A stretch of 16,445 nucleotides of DNA, taken from positions 1 to 16,445 of the forward strand of contig JACQGD010000053.1 in assembly GCA_016199685.1 (NCBI GenBank), written 5' to 3'. Source of the stretch: Candidatus Saccharimonadota bacterium (GTDB taxonomy: Bacteria > Patescibacteriota > Saccharimonadia > Saccharimonadales > Saccharimonadaceae). Below are positions 1-7,265 of this stretch, one piece after another; position 1 is the first letter of the stretch, and each line of letters starts with the position of its first letter. The translations under genes and the position numbers were made by a program. The notes beneath the pieces were generated by a model. That model did not search any database. It had not been told where the DNA came from and saw only the letters and a program-made list of their open reading frames with translations.

Positions 1-1480
1 CGTAATCTGGCATACTAAGACCCGCATCAGCTTGGATCACGCCTACGGTTCGTAGTTTAGGAAGATCGAGTCCTTTGGCGATGACCTGTGTACCAATGAT
101 TAAATCAATTGCTCCGCTGTAGAGTTCGGGGTAGCGTGTATCTACTGACTCGTTTGGTGGGGTGTCTGCGTCAAATCGTGCAATGGTTTGTTTTGGAAAT
201 ACCTTACGCAGTTCAGACTCAATGAGTTTCGTGCCAATTCCTTTGTGAATGACATCTGCTTGGCCACACTCGGGACAGCTTGTAGGGACGCGATCTTTTG
301 CTCCGCATATGTGGCAAGCGAGTGTATGATGATCGGCGTGTAACGTAAAGGGAATGAAACAGCGTCCACATGTTGCTGTCCAGCCACAATTTTCGCAGAG
401 TGTCGTACTTGCGCTGCCGCGACGGTTGTGGAAGATGAGTGCTTGATTGCCCGAAGCAAACGTTGCTTCAAGTTTTGCTAAAAGTAGGTCAGACAGAAAT
501 CGATGTTTTTTAAACAGCGGCTTTTTTGTGAGGTCAATTAGCTGAACGGTTGGCGCCGACGCGTCGTCCTTAGCGCGTGTATCCATACTAATAACGGGGC
601 GCCCGGAATGTTCGGCGAGAAAATAGTCGGCGATGAGGGGCGTCGCGCTTCCGAAAATAGCTTTTCCTTTGTTTGCTTGTGCGTAGGTGCTCGCAACGCG
701 TAGTGCTGAATAGCGAGGAGCTTGCTCCTGTTTAAAGCTAGGCTCATGAGCTTCGTCTATGACGATAAGACCGATATGTTTGAGGGGCATAAAAAGCGCT
801 GATCGAGGGCCGACCACAACTCGTGGTTGATTGCTTTCGAGCGCTGTCCTCCAGGCGGTGTGCCGTTCTGCTTCAGTCTGGCGTGAGTGGGTAAGAATGA
901 TGTCACTAAAGTGATGAGAGAACTCATCGACAAGTTGAGAGGTGAGTGCAATTTCTGGAACAAGAATGACGGCTGAACTGCCTTTTGCGATCGTCTTTTG
1001 AGCGAGCTCAATGTACACTCGTGTCTTGCCTGATCCAGTGATACCATGAAGGAGTGCACTTCCCGAAGTCATGTTTACCACTGTATCAACCGCAGCCTGT
1101 TGACGATTATTGAGTAAAAAATGTGTTCGGTCTCTTGAGGAAATATGGGCAGCTTCTGTCCGTACTCGCCGCGTTTTCGTAATGCCGCGTGGGAGGACTG
1201 TTTGCAGAACAGTTGCTAGTGGCGTTGCATAGTAAACGCTCATCCAGAGCATTGTTGTGATGAGACCAGCAGGTAATGGCGTCTCTTCGACGCGCGAAAC
1301 GATCGGCTTTGTCTCGTAAGAAGGGCGTTGTACTTTTTTTATGACAACTCCCACAATTTCTTTTTTGCCGAGCTCAACTATGACAATGTGTCCCTGCAAA
1401 AGTGGTTGGTCGCTAGCGTACGTAAACGTGTCGTGACCGGCACGCGCTATTCGCATTGGAGCAACCTCGTAATATTCCAT
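1..1480 (-). CDS. priA: Primosomal protein N' (PriA helicase), C-terminus cut by window edge
   Basis: Superfamily 2 DNA helicase that reloads the replisome at stalled forks. I translated the minus strand from 1480 to 1; it is open throughout, 493 residues. Visible in order: an N-terminal 3'-DNA-binding region (EVAPMRIARAG, residues 5-15), Walker A GITGSGKT (146-153), the DEAH box (242-245), the GSAT helicase motif (277-280), and eight zinc cysteines in four CxxC pairs (362/365, 371/374, 389/392, 402/405). Motif V (GTQVIAKG, 463-470) follows. The final helicase motif and C-terminal domain lie beyond base 1. The start at 1480 matches the usual PriA N-terminus; an in-frame ATG at 1489 adds three residues. 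A GATAAT hexamer 7 nt before 1480 suggests a leaderless transcript. Unlike recJ, map and ftsA, this gene shows no break. Confidence 0.95.
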   Translation of the reverse strand, partial: MEYYEVAPMRIARAGHDTFTYASDQPLLQGHIVIVELGKKEIVGVVIKKVQRPSYETKPIVSRVEETPLPAGLITTMLWMSVYYATPLATVLQTVLPRGITKTRRVRTEAAHISSRDRTHFLLNNRQQAAVDTVVNMTSGSALLHGITGSGKTRVYIELAQKTIAKGSSAVILVPEIALTSQLVDEFSHHFSDIILTHSRQTEAERHTAWRTALESNQPRVVVGPRSALFMPLKHIGLIVIDEAHEPSFKQEQAPRYSALRVASTYAQANKGKAIFGSATPLIADYFLAEHSGRPVISMDTRAKDDASAPTVQLIDLTKKPLFKKHRFLSDLLLAKLEATFASGNQALIFHNRRGSASTTLCENCGWTATCGRCFIPFTLHADHHTLACHICGAKDRVPTSCPECGQADVIHKGIGTKLIESELRKVFPKQTIARFDADTPPNESVDTRYPELYSGAIDLIIGTQVIAKGLDLPKLRTVGVIQADAGLSMPDY

Positions 1481-2099
1481 TGATTCCATTATCGTCGAAA
1501 AGTACCGCTACGAAAACTGTGCAGTTGTTGCACTAAGCGATGGTGCAGTGCAAGTCGGGGAGCAGATTGCGCAGCAACTTCATAGTATTCTGACGATGAT
1601 TATTTATGAAACTATCGATATACCTGGCGAGAGTCAAACGTTTGGCGCTATGTCGCAATCGGGTAACTTCACCCTTAGCTCGCAGCTATCCGAAGGGGAG
1701 GGTGCTGAATACGCCTCTGAGTTTCATGGCTATTTCGAAGAAGCGAAACGAACTGCATTTAGCAAGATCAATAAGCTTCTTGGTGACGGCGGATTGATCG
1801 ACCACGACATGCTGCGGGACCATACAGTAATCTTGGTTGCTGATGGGCTTGATAATGTAGCAGTGCTCGATGTTGCAAAAGACTTCCTGAAACCTATTCG
1901 GCTTAGTAAGTTGGTTGTTGCTGCACCTATGGTTTCTGTGGATGTTGTTAACAAATTACACATGTATGCCGATGAGCTTCACATCCTTGACGTAAAGCAA
2001 AATTTTGTTGGAATTGACCACTATTATGAACAAAATGATATTCCTAGTCACGAGCAGACAATCGCAAAGATAAACCAAATTGTTCTCAACTGGAAATAA
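1479..2099 (+). CDS. Phosphoribosyltransferase-fold protein (COG1926-like), start unresolved
   Basis: Resembles the PRTase-family proteins I know from Saccharibacteria; the substrate is unknown. The only standard start, GTG at 1548, cuts through the first beta strand: upstream codons in the same frame read IIVEKYRYENCAVVALSDGA, which looks like conserved PRTase N-terminus. That frame is open only back to a TAA at 1470-1472 and contains no ATG, GTG or TTG before 1548. The start is therefore either a rare ATT (1479 or 1488) or was lost by a sequence change. Numbering from 1548, the segment where PRTases bind PRPP reads VILVADGLDNV (residues 94-104) and lacks the usual acidic pair plus TG signature, so catalysis is doubtful. 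The C-terminus (YADELHILDV, DHYYEQNDIP) fits the family. It is divergent from priA with essentially no intergenic space. Confidence 0.75.
   Translation: MDSIIVEKYRYENCAVVALSDGAVQVGEQIAQQLHSILTMIIYETIDIPGESQTFGAMSQSGNFTLSSQLSEGEGAEYASEFHGYFEEAKRTAFSKINKLLGDGGLIDHDMLRDHTVILVADGLDNVAVLDVAKDFLKPIRLSKLVVAAPMVSVDVVNKLHMYADELHILDVKQNFVGIDHYYEQNDIPSHEQTIAKINQIVLNWK
1488..1493 (-). promoter_or_regulatory. Candidate -10 element for leaderless priA
   Basis: On the minus strand, GATAAT (1493 to 1488) lies 7 nt upstream of the priA ATG at 1480. Transcription would then begin at or next to the start codon, as proposed for rpsU and ftsA here. There is no convincing -35 and no Shine-Dalgarno. The hexamer also overlaps the presumed N-terminal codons of the divergent phosphoribosyltransferase gene. 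Confidence 0.35.
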
Positions 2100-2200
2100 A
2101 GCATAATTTAATTTTATGAATAATCCACTTGTGAAATGTTGTAAGAAAGTGTAAGCTAGAGAGTAACGATAGCGGGAGAGACGCTAGATTAAGGGAGAAT

Positions 2201-2509
2201 ATGTTAGACGTTTTTATTACCTCACGGGTACGACGAAAGATTGTAGTGGTATACGCGAAGTATCCTGATTTCCGTACGCATGTGCGGGGGCTTGCAAAGC
2301 TTATCAAGGAAGATCCAGGCAATATCCAGCGTGAGCTAAAACGTCTTGAAAAAGTTGGATTTTTACTCAGTGAGAAGCAGGGTAACACCAAGATTTATTC
2401 CACTAACAAGCAGTTTGTTATTTTCAAAGAGTTGCAGAGTATTGTTATCAAATCACAGCAACATTCTGGTCGTCCGAAACGTTCCTCGACTGACGTTCAG
2501 CCTCAATAG
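2201..2509 (+). CDS. Winged-helix (ArsR-like) DNA-binding protein
   Basis: A 102-residue protein with a helix-turn-helix pattern: FITSRVRRKIVVVYAKYP at the N-terminus, then VRGLAKLIKEDPGNIQRELK as the recognition helices and a wing (LLSEKQGNTKIYSTNK). This is the usual form of small ArsR-like or 'nucleotidyltransferase-associated' winged-helix proteins in CPR bacteria and archaea. Start chosen at ATG 2201 because AAGGGAG lies just upstream (2191-2197). The tail (about 85-102) is basic and probably disordered. The TAG stop at 2507-2509 shares its last base with the recJ GTG start, so the two are very likely translated together. Its target is unknown; autoregulation is the simplest guess. The 101 bp before it hold only a weak possible promoter (TTGTGA 2129-2134, TAAGCT 2152-2157). 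Confidence 0.8.
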   Translation: MLDVFITSRVRRKIVVVYAKYPDFRTHVRGLAKLIKEDPGNIQRELKRLEKVGFLLSEKQGNTKIYSTNKQFVIFKELQSIVIKSQQHSGRPKRSSTDVQPQ

Positions 2510-3270
2510 TGCCGATGAATATATTTGACGAAATCTTGACTGCGCGCGGGCTTACTGGTCACGCGCGCGATGCATTTTTGAATCCTAGTTATGATGCGAA
2601 ACATGATCCATTTCTCCTACCGGACATGGAGAATGCAGTCAAAAGACTTGTCGTAGCTCATGAGGCTGATGAGCAAATTATGATCTACGGCGATTACGAC
2701 ATTGACGGTCTTACTGCGACAACTGTTCTTCTTGATTCCTTTGAATCTTTCGGATTTAGCCATGTTGATGCTTTTATTCCGAATCGTTTCGTTGAAGGCT
2801 ACGGATTGACCGTCGACGCAGTAGAGAGAATTGCAAAAACTGGCGCAACGCTTATTGTGACTGTCGACTGTGGGAGTCTGAGTGAGAAGGAGATTGTACG
2901 GGCAGGTGAACTTGGTGTCGATGTGATTGTAACTGATCATCATAATGTTGCACCGGTGCAACCTCCGGCGATCGCAGTGATTAATCCAAAGAGACTCCTT
3001 CAGGACTATCCTGAAGAGTATGAGAAATATTTGCTCCGCAGTGATTCAAGGCAGCAGGGAAAGATTTACCCTTTTCTCGATTTAGCTGGCGTTGGAGTTG
3101 CGTTTAAACTGATTCAGGCTTTACAGACACGTTTGCCTGGCCTCGAAGCCGGCCAAGAAAAATGGCTCCTCGATCTTGTCGCGCTTGGAACGGTCTGTGA
3201 TATTGTCACGCTTATTGACGAGAACCGCGCAAATGTATATTGGGGATTAAATGGCTGTTTCTGGTGTTGA
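2509..3270 (+). CDS. recJ: RecJ single-strand exonuclease, N-terminal fragment of a broken gene
   Basis: RecJ is a 5'-3' single-strand DNA exonuclease of the DHH phosphoesterase family, used in recombination and repair. This piece carries DYDIDG (62-67), the VDCGS motif (119-123), VTDHH (141-145), LAGVGVAFK (192-200) and LVALGTVCDIV (223-233). After ENRANVYWGL (239-248) the family sequence stops and six unrelated residues lead to TGA. The start is GTG 2509, which shares a base with the upstream stop; ATG 2515 is the alternative. The remaining DHH and DHHA1 parts are in the next frame from 3251. Together the two halves lack about 12-14 residues that normally follow 'GL', so this is a deletion with frame loss. 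Neither half should be active alone. Confidence 0.9.
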   Translation: MPMNIFDEILTARGLTGHARDAFLNPSYDAKHDPFLLPDMENAVKRLVVAHEADEQIMIYGDYDIDGLTATTVLLDSFESFGFSHVDAFIPNRFVEGYGLTVDAVERIAKTGATLIVTVDCGSLSEKEIVRAGELGVDVIVTDHHNVAPVQPPAIAVINPKRLLQDYPEEYEKYLLRSDSRQQGKIYPFLDLAGVGVAFKLIQALQTRLPGLEAGQEKWLLDLVALGTVCDIVTLIDENRANVYWGLNGCFWC

Positions 3271-4162
3271 GCCTGAAAAGGTAAATGCGCGAAGTCTTGG
3301 ATTCGGACTTGGTCCGCGGATGAACGCTGCGGGTCGACTCGAAACTGCGCAACACGCTCTCGATATGCTGCGGGCAACCGATTCTATGGTTGCGCTCGAA
3401 AAAGCCCAGCAGCTCGATGCACTCAATCAAGCGCGACGAAGCGATCAGGACAGGATTGTTAAAGAAGCAATTATTCAAGCAGAGCAGTACAAAAACCATA
3501 ACGTCCTCGTTGTTAGTAGTTCTGGCTGGAGTCACGGAATCATCGGAATTGTTGCGGCCAAACTTCTCGAGAAATATAAAAAACCAACCTACGTGCTTGA
3601 GGAGATGGGGGAAGAGTCTAAAGGCTCCGCACGAAGCTACGGAGATTTTAGTGCAGCCGATGCGATTCGAGCAAGTGACGATATTATTATGAAGGGCGGC
3701 GGGCACAAGTTTGCCGCAGGCGTAACATTACCGACAAAAAATATTGCAGCGTTTCGCGATCGGGTGAATGAATTTTATGTCTCGCAAAAATTACTCAACC
3801 AAGCGCTATTGCTCTTACCTAAAGCCGATATAAGCGTCCCAAGTATCGACATTGTCAGCGAATCGCTCATAGACCAGCTCGCTCAACTTGAGCCATTTGG
3901 TAGCGGCAATCCAGAGCCAATCTTGCATGCTGAAAACCTCCTTGTTGTCAATCAGCGACGTATGGGCGCAGAAGCGCAACATCTCAAACTTGAGCTTCAA
4001 GACGGAAATAGAAAGGCTATGCAGTTTTTGGCATTCAGCGCGCCGGAGCATTTTTTTGTTGAGCCCGGTGAATATGTGAGTGTGTGGTTTCAGCCCATTG
4101 TCAATGAATGGCAGGGTAGGCGCAGTGTTGAAGGCCGACTGTTGCATCTTGAAGGGTCGTAA
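3251..4162 (+). CDS. recJ: RecJ single-strand exonuclease, C-terminal fragment of a broken gene
   Basis: This frame resumes RecJ at MAVSGVEPEKVNARSLGFGL, followed by LGPRMNAAGRL (20-30), the DHHA1 domain with SSGWSHGIIGIVAAK (89-103) and GGGHKFAAG (149-157), and a C-terminal OB-like domain with LEPFGSGNPEP near residue 213. In intact RecJ the DHH core continues from the previous fragment into this one. The frame has a TAA directly before the ATG (3248-3250), so it cannot be joined by a simple one-base slip: the residues between the two parts are absent. The second ORF overlaps the first by 20 nt. There is no Shine-Dalgarno for 3251, so it is probably not independently translated well. The C-terminus looks complete. 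Confidence 0.9.
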   Translation: MAVSGVEPEKVNARSLGFGLGPRMNAAGRLETAQHALDMLRATDSMVALEKAQQLDALNQARRSDQDRIVKEAIIQAEQYKNHNVLVVSSSGWSHGIIGIVAAKLLEKYKKPTYVLEEMGEESKGSARSYGDFSAADAIRASDDIIMKGGGHKFAAGVTLPTKNIAAFRDRVNEFYVSQKLLNQALLLLPKADISVPSIDIVSESLIDQLAQLEPFGSGNPEPILHAENLLVVNQRRMGAEAQHLKLELQDGNRKAMQFLAFSAPEHFFVEPGEYVSVWFQPIVNEWQGRRSVEGRLLHLEGS

Positions 4163-4183
4163 TATACGATACGTGTAAGTATA

Positions 4184-4714
4184 ATGAGTACATATAGTAT
4201 AAAAAAATTAACAAACTTTTTTTCGAGCACTTTGCATGCACTCAAGAATGCTTTCGCTGTGATCTTGCTAGTATTGTGGGGTTTGTTGGCCTTTATACTT
4301 TCGCTTTTTATAGACAATGTAAATGATGCAATATTACCCCTAGATCTAAGACCATACCCGAGTAATAGTTACTTCTGGTTTGCTTCCATCGCTGGAGCAA
4401 TTATAGCTGCCGTCGGAGCGTATATAGCGATTGCTCTCATACTAGTTCTGTCGAAGCACATGACGCAAAGTTTGTATCGTTGGGCTGTGGCACTTGGCTC
4501 AGGATTTGTTGGCTTACTGGTAATAGCATCATCAGGGTTGGATGGATTAAACTATCTTGGATGTGGTGATTCATGCACCCATGTTTCGTTACCTAGTAGT
4601 GCGTATGACACCGCAAATCAGGCAATTCTCGTCTTAGTTTGTCTCACGATAGGTGCAGTTTTAGCCTGTGTAATTCGCTATTCAAAATTTGTAAAAATAC
4701 CCCATAAGAAGTAG
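4184..4714 (+). CDS. Four-TM membrane protein of unknown function
   Basis: No family recognised. The 176 residues have four hydrophobic segments at about 24-43, 64-90, 99-119 and 147-165, with a lysine-rich C-terminal tail (KFVKIPHKK). The loop between segments 3 and 4 has two close cysteines (C127 and C131, GCGDSC), which may form a disulfide if outside the cell. Codon choice looks more AT-rich than in neighbouring genes, which may mean more recent acquisition or weaker expression. ATG 4184 lies inside a TATAAT (4180-4185). Either that hexamer is not a promoter here, or translation begins later, for example at TTG 4232. A TACGAT at 4165-4170 could instead give a very short leader for 4184. 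It sits between recJ and the rpsU promoter. Confidence 0.6.
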   Translation: MSTYSIKKLTNFFSSTLHALKNAFAVILLVLWGLLAFILSLFIDNVNDAILPLDLRPYPSNSYFWFASIAGAIIAAVGAYIAIALILVLSKHMTQSLYRWAVALGSGFVGLLVIASSGLDGLNYLGCGDSCTHVSLPSSAYDTANQAILVLVCLTIGAVLACVIRYSKFVKIPHKK

Positions 4715-4717
4715 GAC

Positions 4718-4746
4718 TTGTAAAACTATTTTATCTCTGTTATAAT
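4718..4746 (+). promoter_or_regulatory. Strong promoter for leaderless rpsU operon
   Basis: -35 TTGTAA (4718-4723), a 17-nt spacer and a perfect -10 TATAAT (4741-4746). The expected transcription start (about 4752-4754) falls within a few bases of the rpsU ATG at 4756, and no Shine-Dalgarno is present. The mRNA should be leaderless or nearly so. Confidence 0.8.
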
Positions 4747-4755
4747 CAGTTGCAT

Positions 4756-4971
4756 ATGGTACAAGTAACACGTAAAGACGAACGCGAAGCGAACGAAAAC
4801 ATCATTCGTCGTTTCAACCGCAAAGTTTTGCAGAGTGGCGTACTCGCAGAAGCGAAAGCTTCAATGCGATTTGCGAAACCTCTTAGCAAGACTGAGCGTC
4901 GAGCGAAAGCGATTATCCGCAAGGAACGCAAAGCTGACAAATTAGCAAAAGCACGTTTAGGGCTTCGCTAG
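4756..4971 (+). CDS. rpsU: 30S ribosomal protein S21
   Basis: Small-subunit ribosomal protein S21, which sits near the anti-Shine-Dalgarno region of 16S rRNA and helps initiation. From ATG 4756 it is 71 residues: VQVTRKDEREANENIIRRFN is the conserved N-terminal helix, followed by KVLQSGVL and a strongly basic tail (KTERRAKAIIRKERKADK). Length is normal for the family. TTG at 4750 would add two residues, but it lies at the very edge of the predicted transcript, so 4756 is preferred. It is first in a tight run with yqeY (3-nt gap), adk and map. A leaderless gene for a protein tied to Shine-Dalgarno recognition is notable. Confidence 0.92.
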   Translation: MVQVTRKDEREANENIIRRFNRKVLQSGVLAEAKASMRFAKPLSKTERRAKAIIRKERKADKLAKARLGLR

Positions 4972-4974
4972 TCA

Positions 4975-5430
4975 ATGGCTCTTAGTGAGCAAATTCAAAA
5001 CGATATGAAAACCGCTCTATTGGGCGGTGATCGTTTTGTTGGAGATACATTGCGTAATCTAAAGGCGGCTATTCTCAATGAGGAAGTTGCGCAAAATAAA
5101 CGCGATACCGGACTTACCGATGAAGAAATCGAAAAGATTATTGCCAAAGAAGTCAAAAAGCGTAACGAAAGCCTTGCGATTTATGAGCAAAATAATCGAC
5201 CGGAACTTGCCGAGACGGAGCGTAAAGAAGCTGCAGTACTAGCGGTGTATTTACCTAAGCAACTGACTGAAGAAGAAATTCGTGAGATCGCTAAAAATGT
5301 CGTTGCATCGATGGATACTGCTACCCCAAGCATGATGGGGCAAGTTATCGGTGCAGTTAAAGCAAAAGCTGGAAACAGCGCTGACGGTGCAACGGTTGCC
5401 CGTGTCGTTAAAGAACTATTAACTTCATAA
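4975..5430 (+). CDS. yqeY: GatB/YqeY domain protein
   Basis: YqeY-family protein, related to the tail domain of the GatB subunit of tRNA amidotransferase. The role of stand-alone YqeY is not settled, though a link to tRNA is likely. Length (151 residues) is typical. Conserved parts are the N-terminal helix with DTLRNLKAAILNEEVA, the segment LTDEEIEKIIAKEVKKRNES, AVYLPKQLTEEEIREI, and the C-terminal GQVIGAVKAKAGNSADGATV with a final VVKELL. Pairing rpsU with yqeY is common in many bacteria. The ATG follows the rpsU stop by 3 nt, so it is probably translated by coupling. Confidence 0.92.
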   Translation: MALSEQIQNDMKTALLGGDRFVGDTLRNLKAAILNEEVAQNKRDTGLTDEEIEKIIAKEVKKRNESLAIYEQNNRPELAETERKEAAVLAVYLPKQLTEEEIREIAKNVVASMDTATPSMMGQVIGAVKAKAGNSADGATVARVVKELLTS

Positions 5431-5446
5431 CACTGGAAGGGGTGAG

Positions 5447-5992
5447 ATGATTGTATTTTTTGGTCCAGCGGGTGCTGGAAAGAGTGTCCAAGGACAAATG
5501 TTAGCAGCGCGAAATGGGTGGCGATGGCTGAGTGCTGGTCAGATGCTCCGTGATACGCGTGACCTCGAACTTATTAAAGAGATGCAAACCGGAAAGCTCG
5601 TTAATCCTCAACGTGTCAACGAACTCATGGGTGAGGCGATTAAGCGCTCACTGACAATTAATAATGTTATCCTTGATGGCTTCCCACGTCAGCTTGATCA
5701 AGCGAAGTGGCTTATCGAGCACAAATCTCATCACGGTCGTGACATTAAACTTGTCGTTGTCCTCGAGGTTCCAAAGAGTGAGCTACTCAAGCGTCTTGAG
5801 GTCCGCGGACGAATCGACGATACTCCAGAAGCCATCGACGAGCGATTGAAGATTTATCGTACTGAAATGTACCCAATTCTCAGTTACCTCACTGAGCAAA
5901 ACGTTAATATTGTGCATATTGACGGGGTTGGAAGTGTCGGGCAGGTTCATGACCGAATTATGGAAGAGCTTGAGGCTCACGATTTAGCGTAA
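5447..5992 (+). CDS. adk: Adenylate kinase, short form without LID insertion
   Basis: Nucleoside monophosphate kinase that interconverts ATP and AMP with ADP. P-loop GPAGAGKS (6-13), AMP-site region LSAGQMLRD (29-36), and DGFPR (77-81) are present. Where long bacterial adenylate kinases carry the LID domain, the chain passes directly from RLEVRGRIDD (116-125) to PEAIDERLKIY (127-137), so this is the short type. R120, R122 and R133 are candidates for phosphate-binding arginines. It has a clear Shine-Dalgarno (GGAAGGGG just before the ATG). The TAA stop overlaps the map ATG by one base, the classic adk-map arrangement. Confidence 0.93.
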   Translation: MIVFFGPAGAGKSVQGQMLAARNGWRWLSAGQMLRDTRDLELIKEMQTGKLVNPQRVNELMGEAIKRSLTINNVILDGFPRQLDQAKWLIEHKSHHGRDIKLVVVLEVPKSELLKRLEVRGRIDDTPEAIDERLKIYRTEMYPILSYLTEQNVNIVHIDGVGSVGQVHDRIMEELEAHDLA

Positions 5993-6300
5993 TGGCACAG
6001 CCTCCTAAAACACCGGCGCAAATCCAAGCGATGCGAGATGGCGGCAAGATCCTCGCAACAGTATTTGATGGCTTGAAGACGTTTGTCCAGCCTGGAATGA
6101 CTGGCTGGGAGGTTGATTCTTGGGTGGACAAAGAGATTAAGCGGCTTGGTGCGACGCCAACGTACAAGGAGCCAGTGCCAGATTTTCCTGGTGTGATTTG
6201 TATTAGTATTAACGATGCAATTGTTCATGGTGTTCCGACGGACTATGCCTTTGAAGTGGGCGATGTGGTTGGATTTGATTTAGTGCTTACATATAAGTGA
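5992..6300 (+). CDS. map: Methionine aminopeptidase, N-terminal fragment of a broken gene
   Basis: Type I methionine aminopeptidase removes the initiator methionine from new proteins. This part starts at the ATG overlapping the adk stop and reads normally through PGVICISINDAIVHGVP (66-82; the active-site His is H79) and DVVGFDLVLTYK (91-102; D96 is the first metal-binding Asp). It then hits TGA at 6298-6300. In the family 'TYK' is followed by GMKTD with the second metal Asp, then about 75-80 residues up to the metal His. These are missing. The four codons after TGA read MKTE, resembling that lost GMKTD; see the finding at 6286. The fragment lacks three of the five metal ligands and should be inactive. 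Confidence 0.9.
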   Translation: MAQPPKTPAQIQAMRDGGKILATVFDGLKTFVQPGMTGWEVDSWVDKEIKRLGATPTYKEPVPDFPGVICISINDAIVHGVPTDYAFEVGDVVGFDLVLTYK

Positions 6301-6527
6301 ATGAAGACCGAGACGTCCCTAATTATGGGCGTAAGGGGAGTGGTAGGCTGCTCGAACCAGGTGATACGATTGCGATCGAGCCTATGGCGACACTCGGAGG
6401 CGAGCGCGTCTACACGGATCCCTATGATGAGTGGACTATTCTCACTAAGGACGGTAGCCTAGCGGCACACTTCGAACATACAGTGCTCATCACCGAAGAT
6501 GGCGCTGAGATTCTCACGCAACTATAG
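6297..6527 (+). CDS. map: Methionine aminopeptidase, C-terminal fragment of a broken gene
   Basis: In a different frame from the first fragment, this ORF resumes the family sequence at NEDRDVPNYGRKGSG, just after where the metal-binding histidine (GHG motif) should be. It keeps the last two metal ligands, E28 in GDTIAIEPM and E60 in HFEHTVLIT, and the normal C-terminus (TEDGAEIL). The GTG at 6297 is immediately preceded by TAA (6294-6296), so it is not a plausible authentic start; it is only the point at which the frame opens. The fragments overlap by 4 nt. The protein is incomplete and should not be functional. It ends 28 bp before the convergent murI stop. Confidence 0.9.
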   Translation: MNEDRDVPNYGRKGSGRLLEPGDTIAIEPMATLGGERVYTDPYDEWTILTKDGSLAAHFEHTVLITEDGAEILTQL

Positions 6528-6555
6528 TTACTATGACACTGTGCGTCGGCAATTT

Positions 6556-7209
6556 TTAGCTGTATTGAATATCTAGAAGGTGCGCAACACGTCGACCGAT
6601 TGCCTCTGATGGCTCAAGCACTTCGGCGCGTCCGTTCGCTATTTCGACGATAAGTTCTTTGATCCAGTGATAATGTGTGCAGCCTAGTACGATAACGTCA
6701 GCACCCTTCGTGCAGACTTCGTTTATTGTGACTTCGACTGTTGCGCGATTGAGTTGATTATTTTCAATCAAATACGCCCATTGGCTACAATCGGGTTCGA
6801 TGATATCAAGATGCCTCCCGTATTTTTTTACGAGCTCTCTATATCGTTCGCTGGCAAGTGTTGCTGGTGTCGCGCAGACGGCAATGGTATTCGTTCTCGT
6901 CTTGAGGCTTGCAGGTTTTATCATCGGCTCGATGCCAATAAAGTGCTGTGATGGATATTTCGAGCGCAGTGTCTCAATTGCAACTGCGGTTGCTGTATTG
7001 CAAGCTAAAACGATGACATCATTATCATCATTGATGAGCGGTTGAAGTGCTATATCTGTGAGTGAAAGAACTTCCGATGCGCTTTTGTCTCCATAGGGAA
7101 CATGCGTTTTGTCATTGACGGTTGTGATGTGTGCATGTGGATATGCTTTTTGTAATGCTGCCGCCACTGCTTCACCTCCGATACCGCTATCAAATACACC
7201 AATTCTCAT
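6556..7209 (-). CDS. murI: Glutamate racemase
   Basis: Converts L- to D-glutamate for peptidoglycan stem peptides. All main features are present: the N-terminal GVFDSGIGG (4-12, with the catalytic-site Asp7 and Ser8), VPYGDKS (37-43), the first catalytic cysteine in ACNTA (C70), ATPATL (113-118) and the second catalytic cysteine in LGCTHY (C177). At 217 residues it is on the short side but shows no break. The start ATG at 7209 has AAGGAT about 10 nt upstream on the minus strand. It is transcribed away from ftsA from an extended -10 promoter near 7266-7271, and converges with map. Confidence 0.94.
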   Translation of the reverse strand: MRIGVFDSGIGGEAVAAALQKAYPHAHITTVNDKTHVPYGDKSASEVLSLTDIALQPLINDDNDVIVLACNTATAVAIETLRSKYPSQHFIGIEPMIKPASLKTRTNTIAVCATPATLASERYRELVKKYGRHLDIIEPDCSQWAYLIENNQLNRATVEVTINEVCTKGADVIVLGCTHYHWIKELIVEIANGRAEVLEPSEAIGRRVAHLLDIQYS

Positions 7210-7265
7210 GGCCTGTGTATCCTTGTGTTCATCATATAGCGCGTAGCGGGATATATCATGATGCG

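Noticed and set aside
3230..3270. Programmed ribosomal frameshift joining the two recJ ORFs
   Set aside because: The second frame has a stop directly before its first codon and conserved residues are missing between the halves, so shifting frame could not rebuild the protein.
6298..6300. TGA read as glycine (as in some CPR lineages), since all three broken first halves end in TGA
   Set aside because: Reading through gives no family sequence for recJ or ftsA, other genes use TGA as a normal stop with overlapping downstream starts, and intact genes contain no in-frame TGA.
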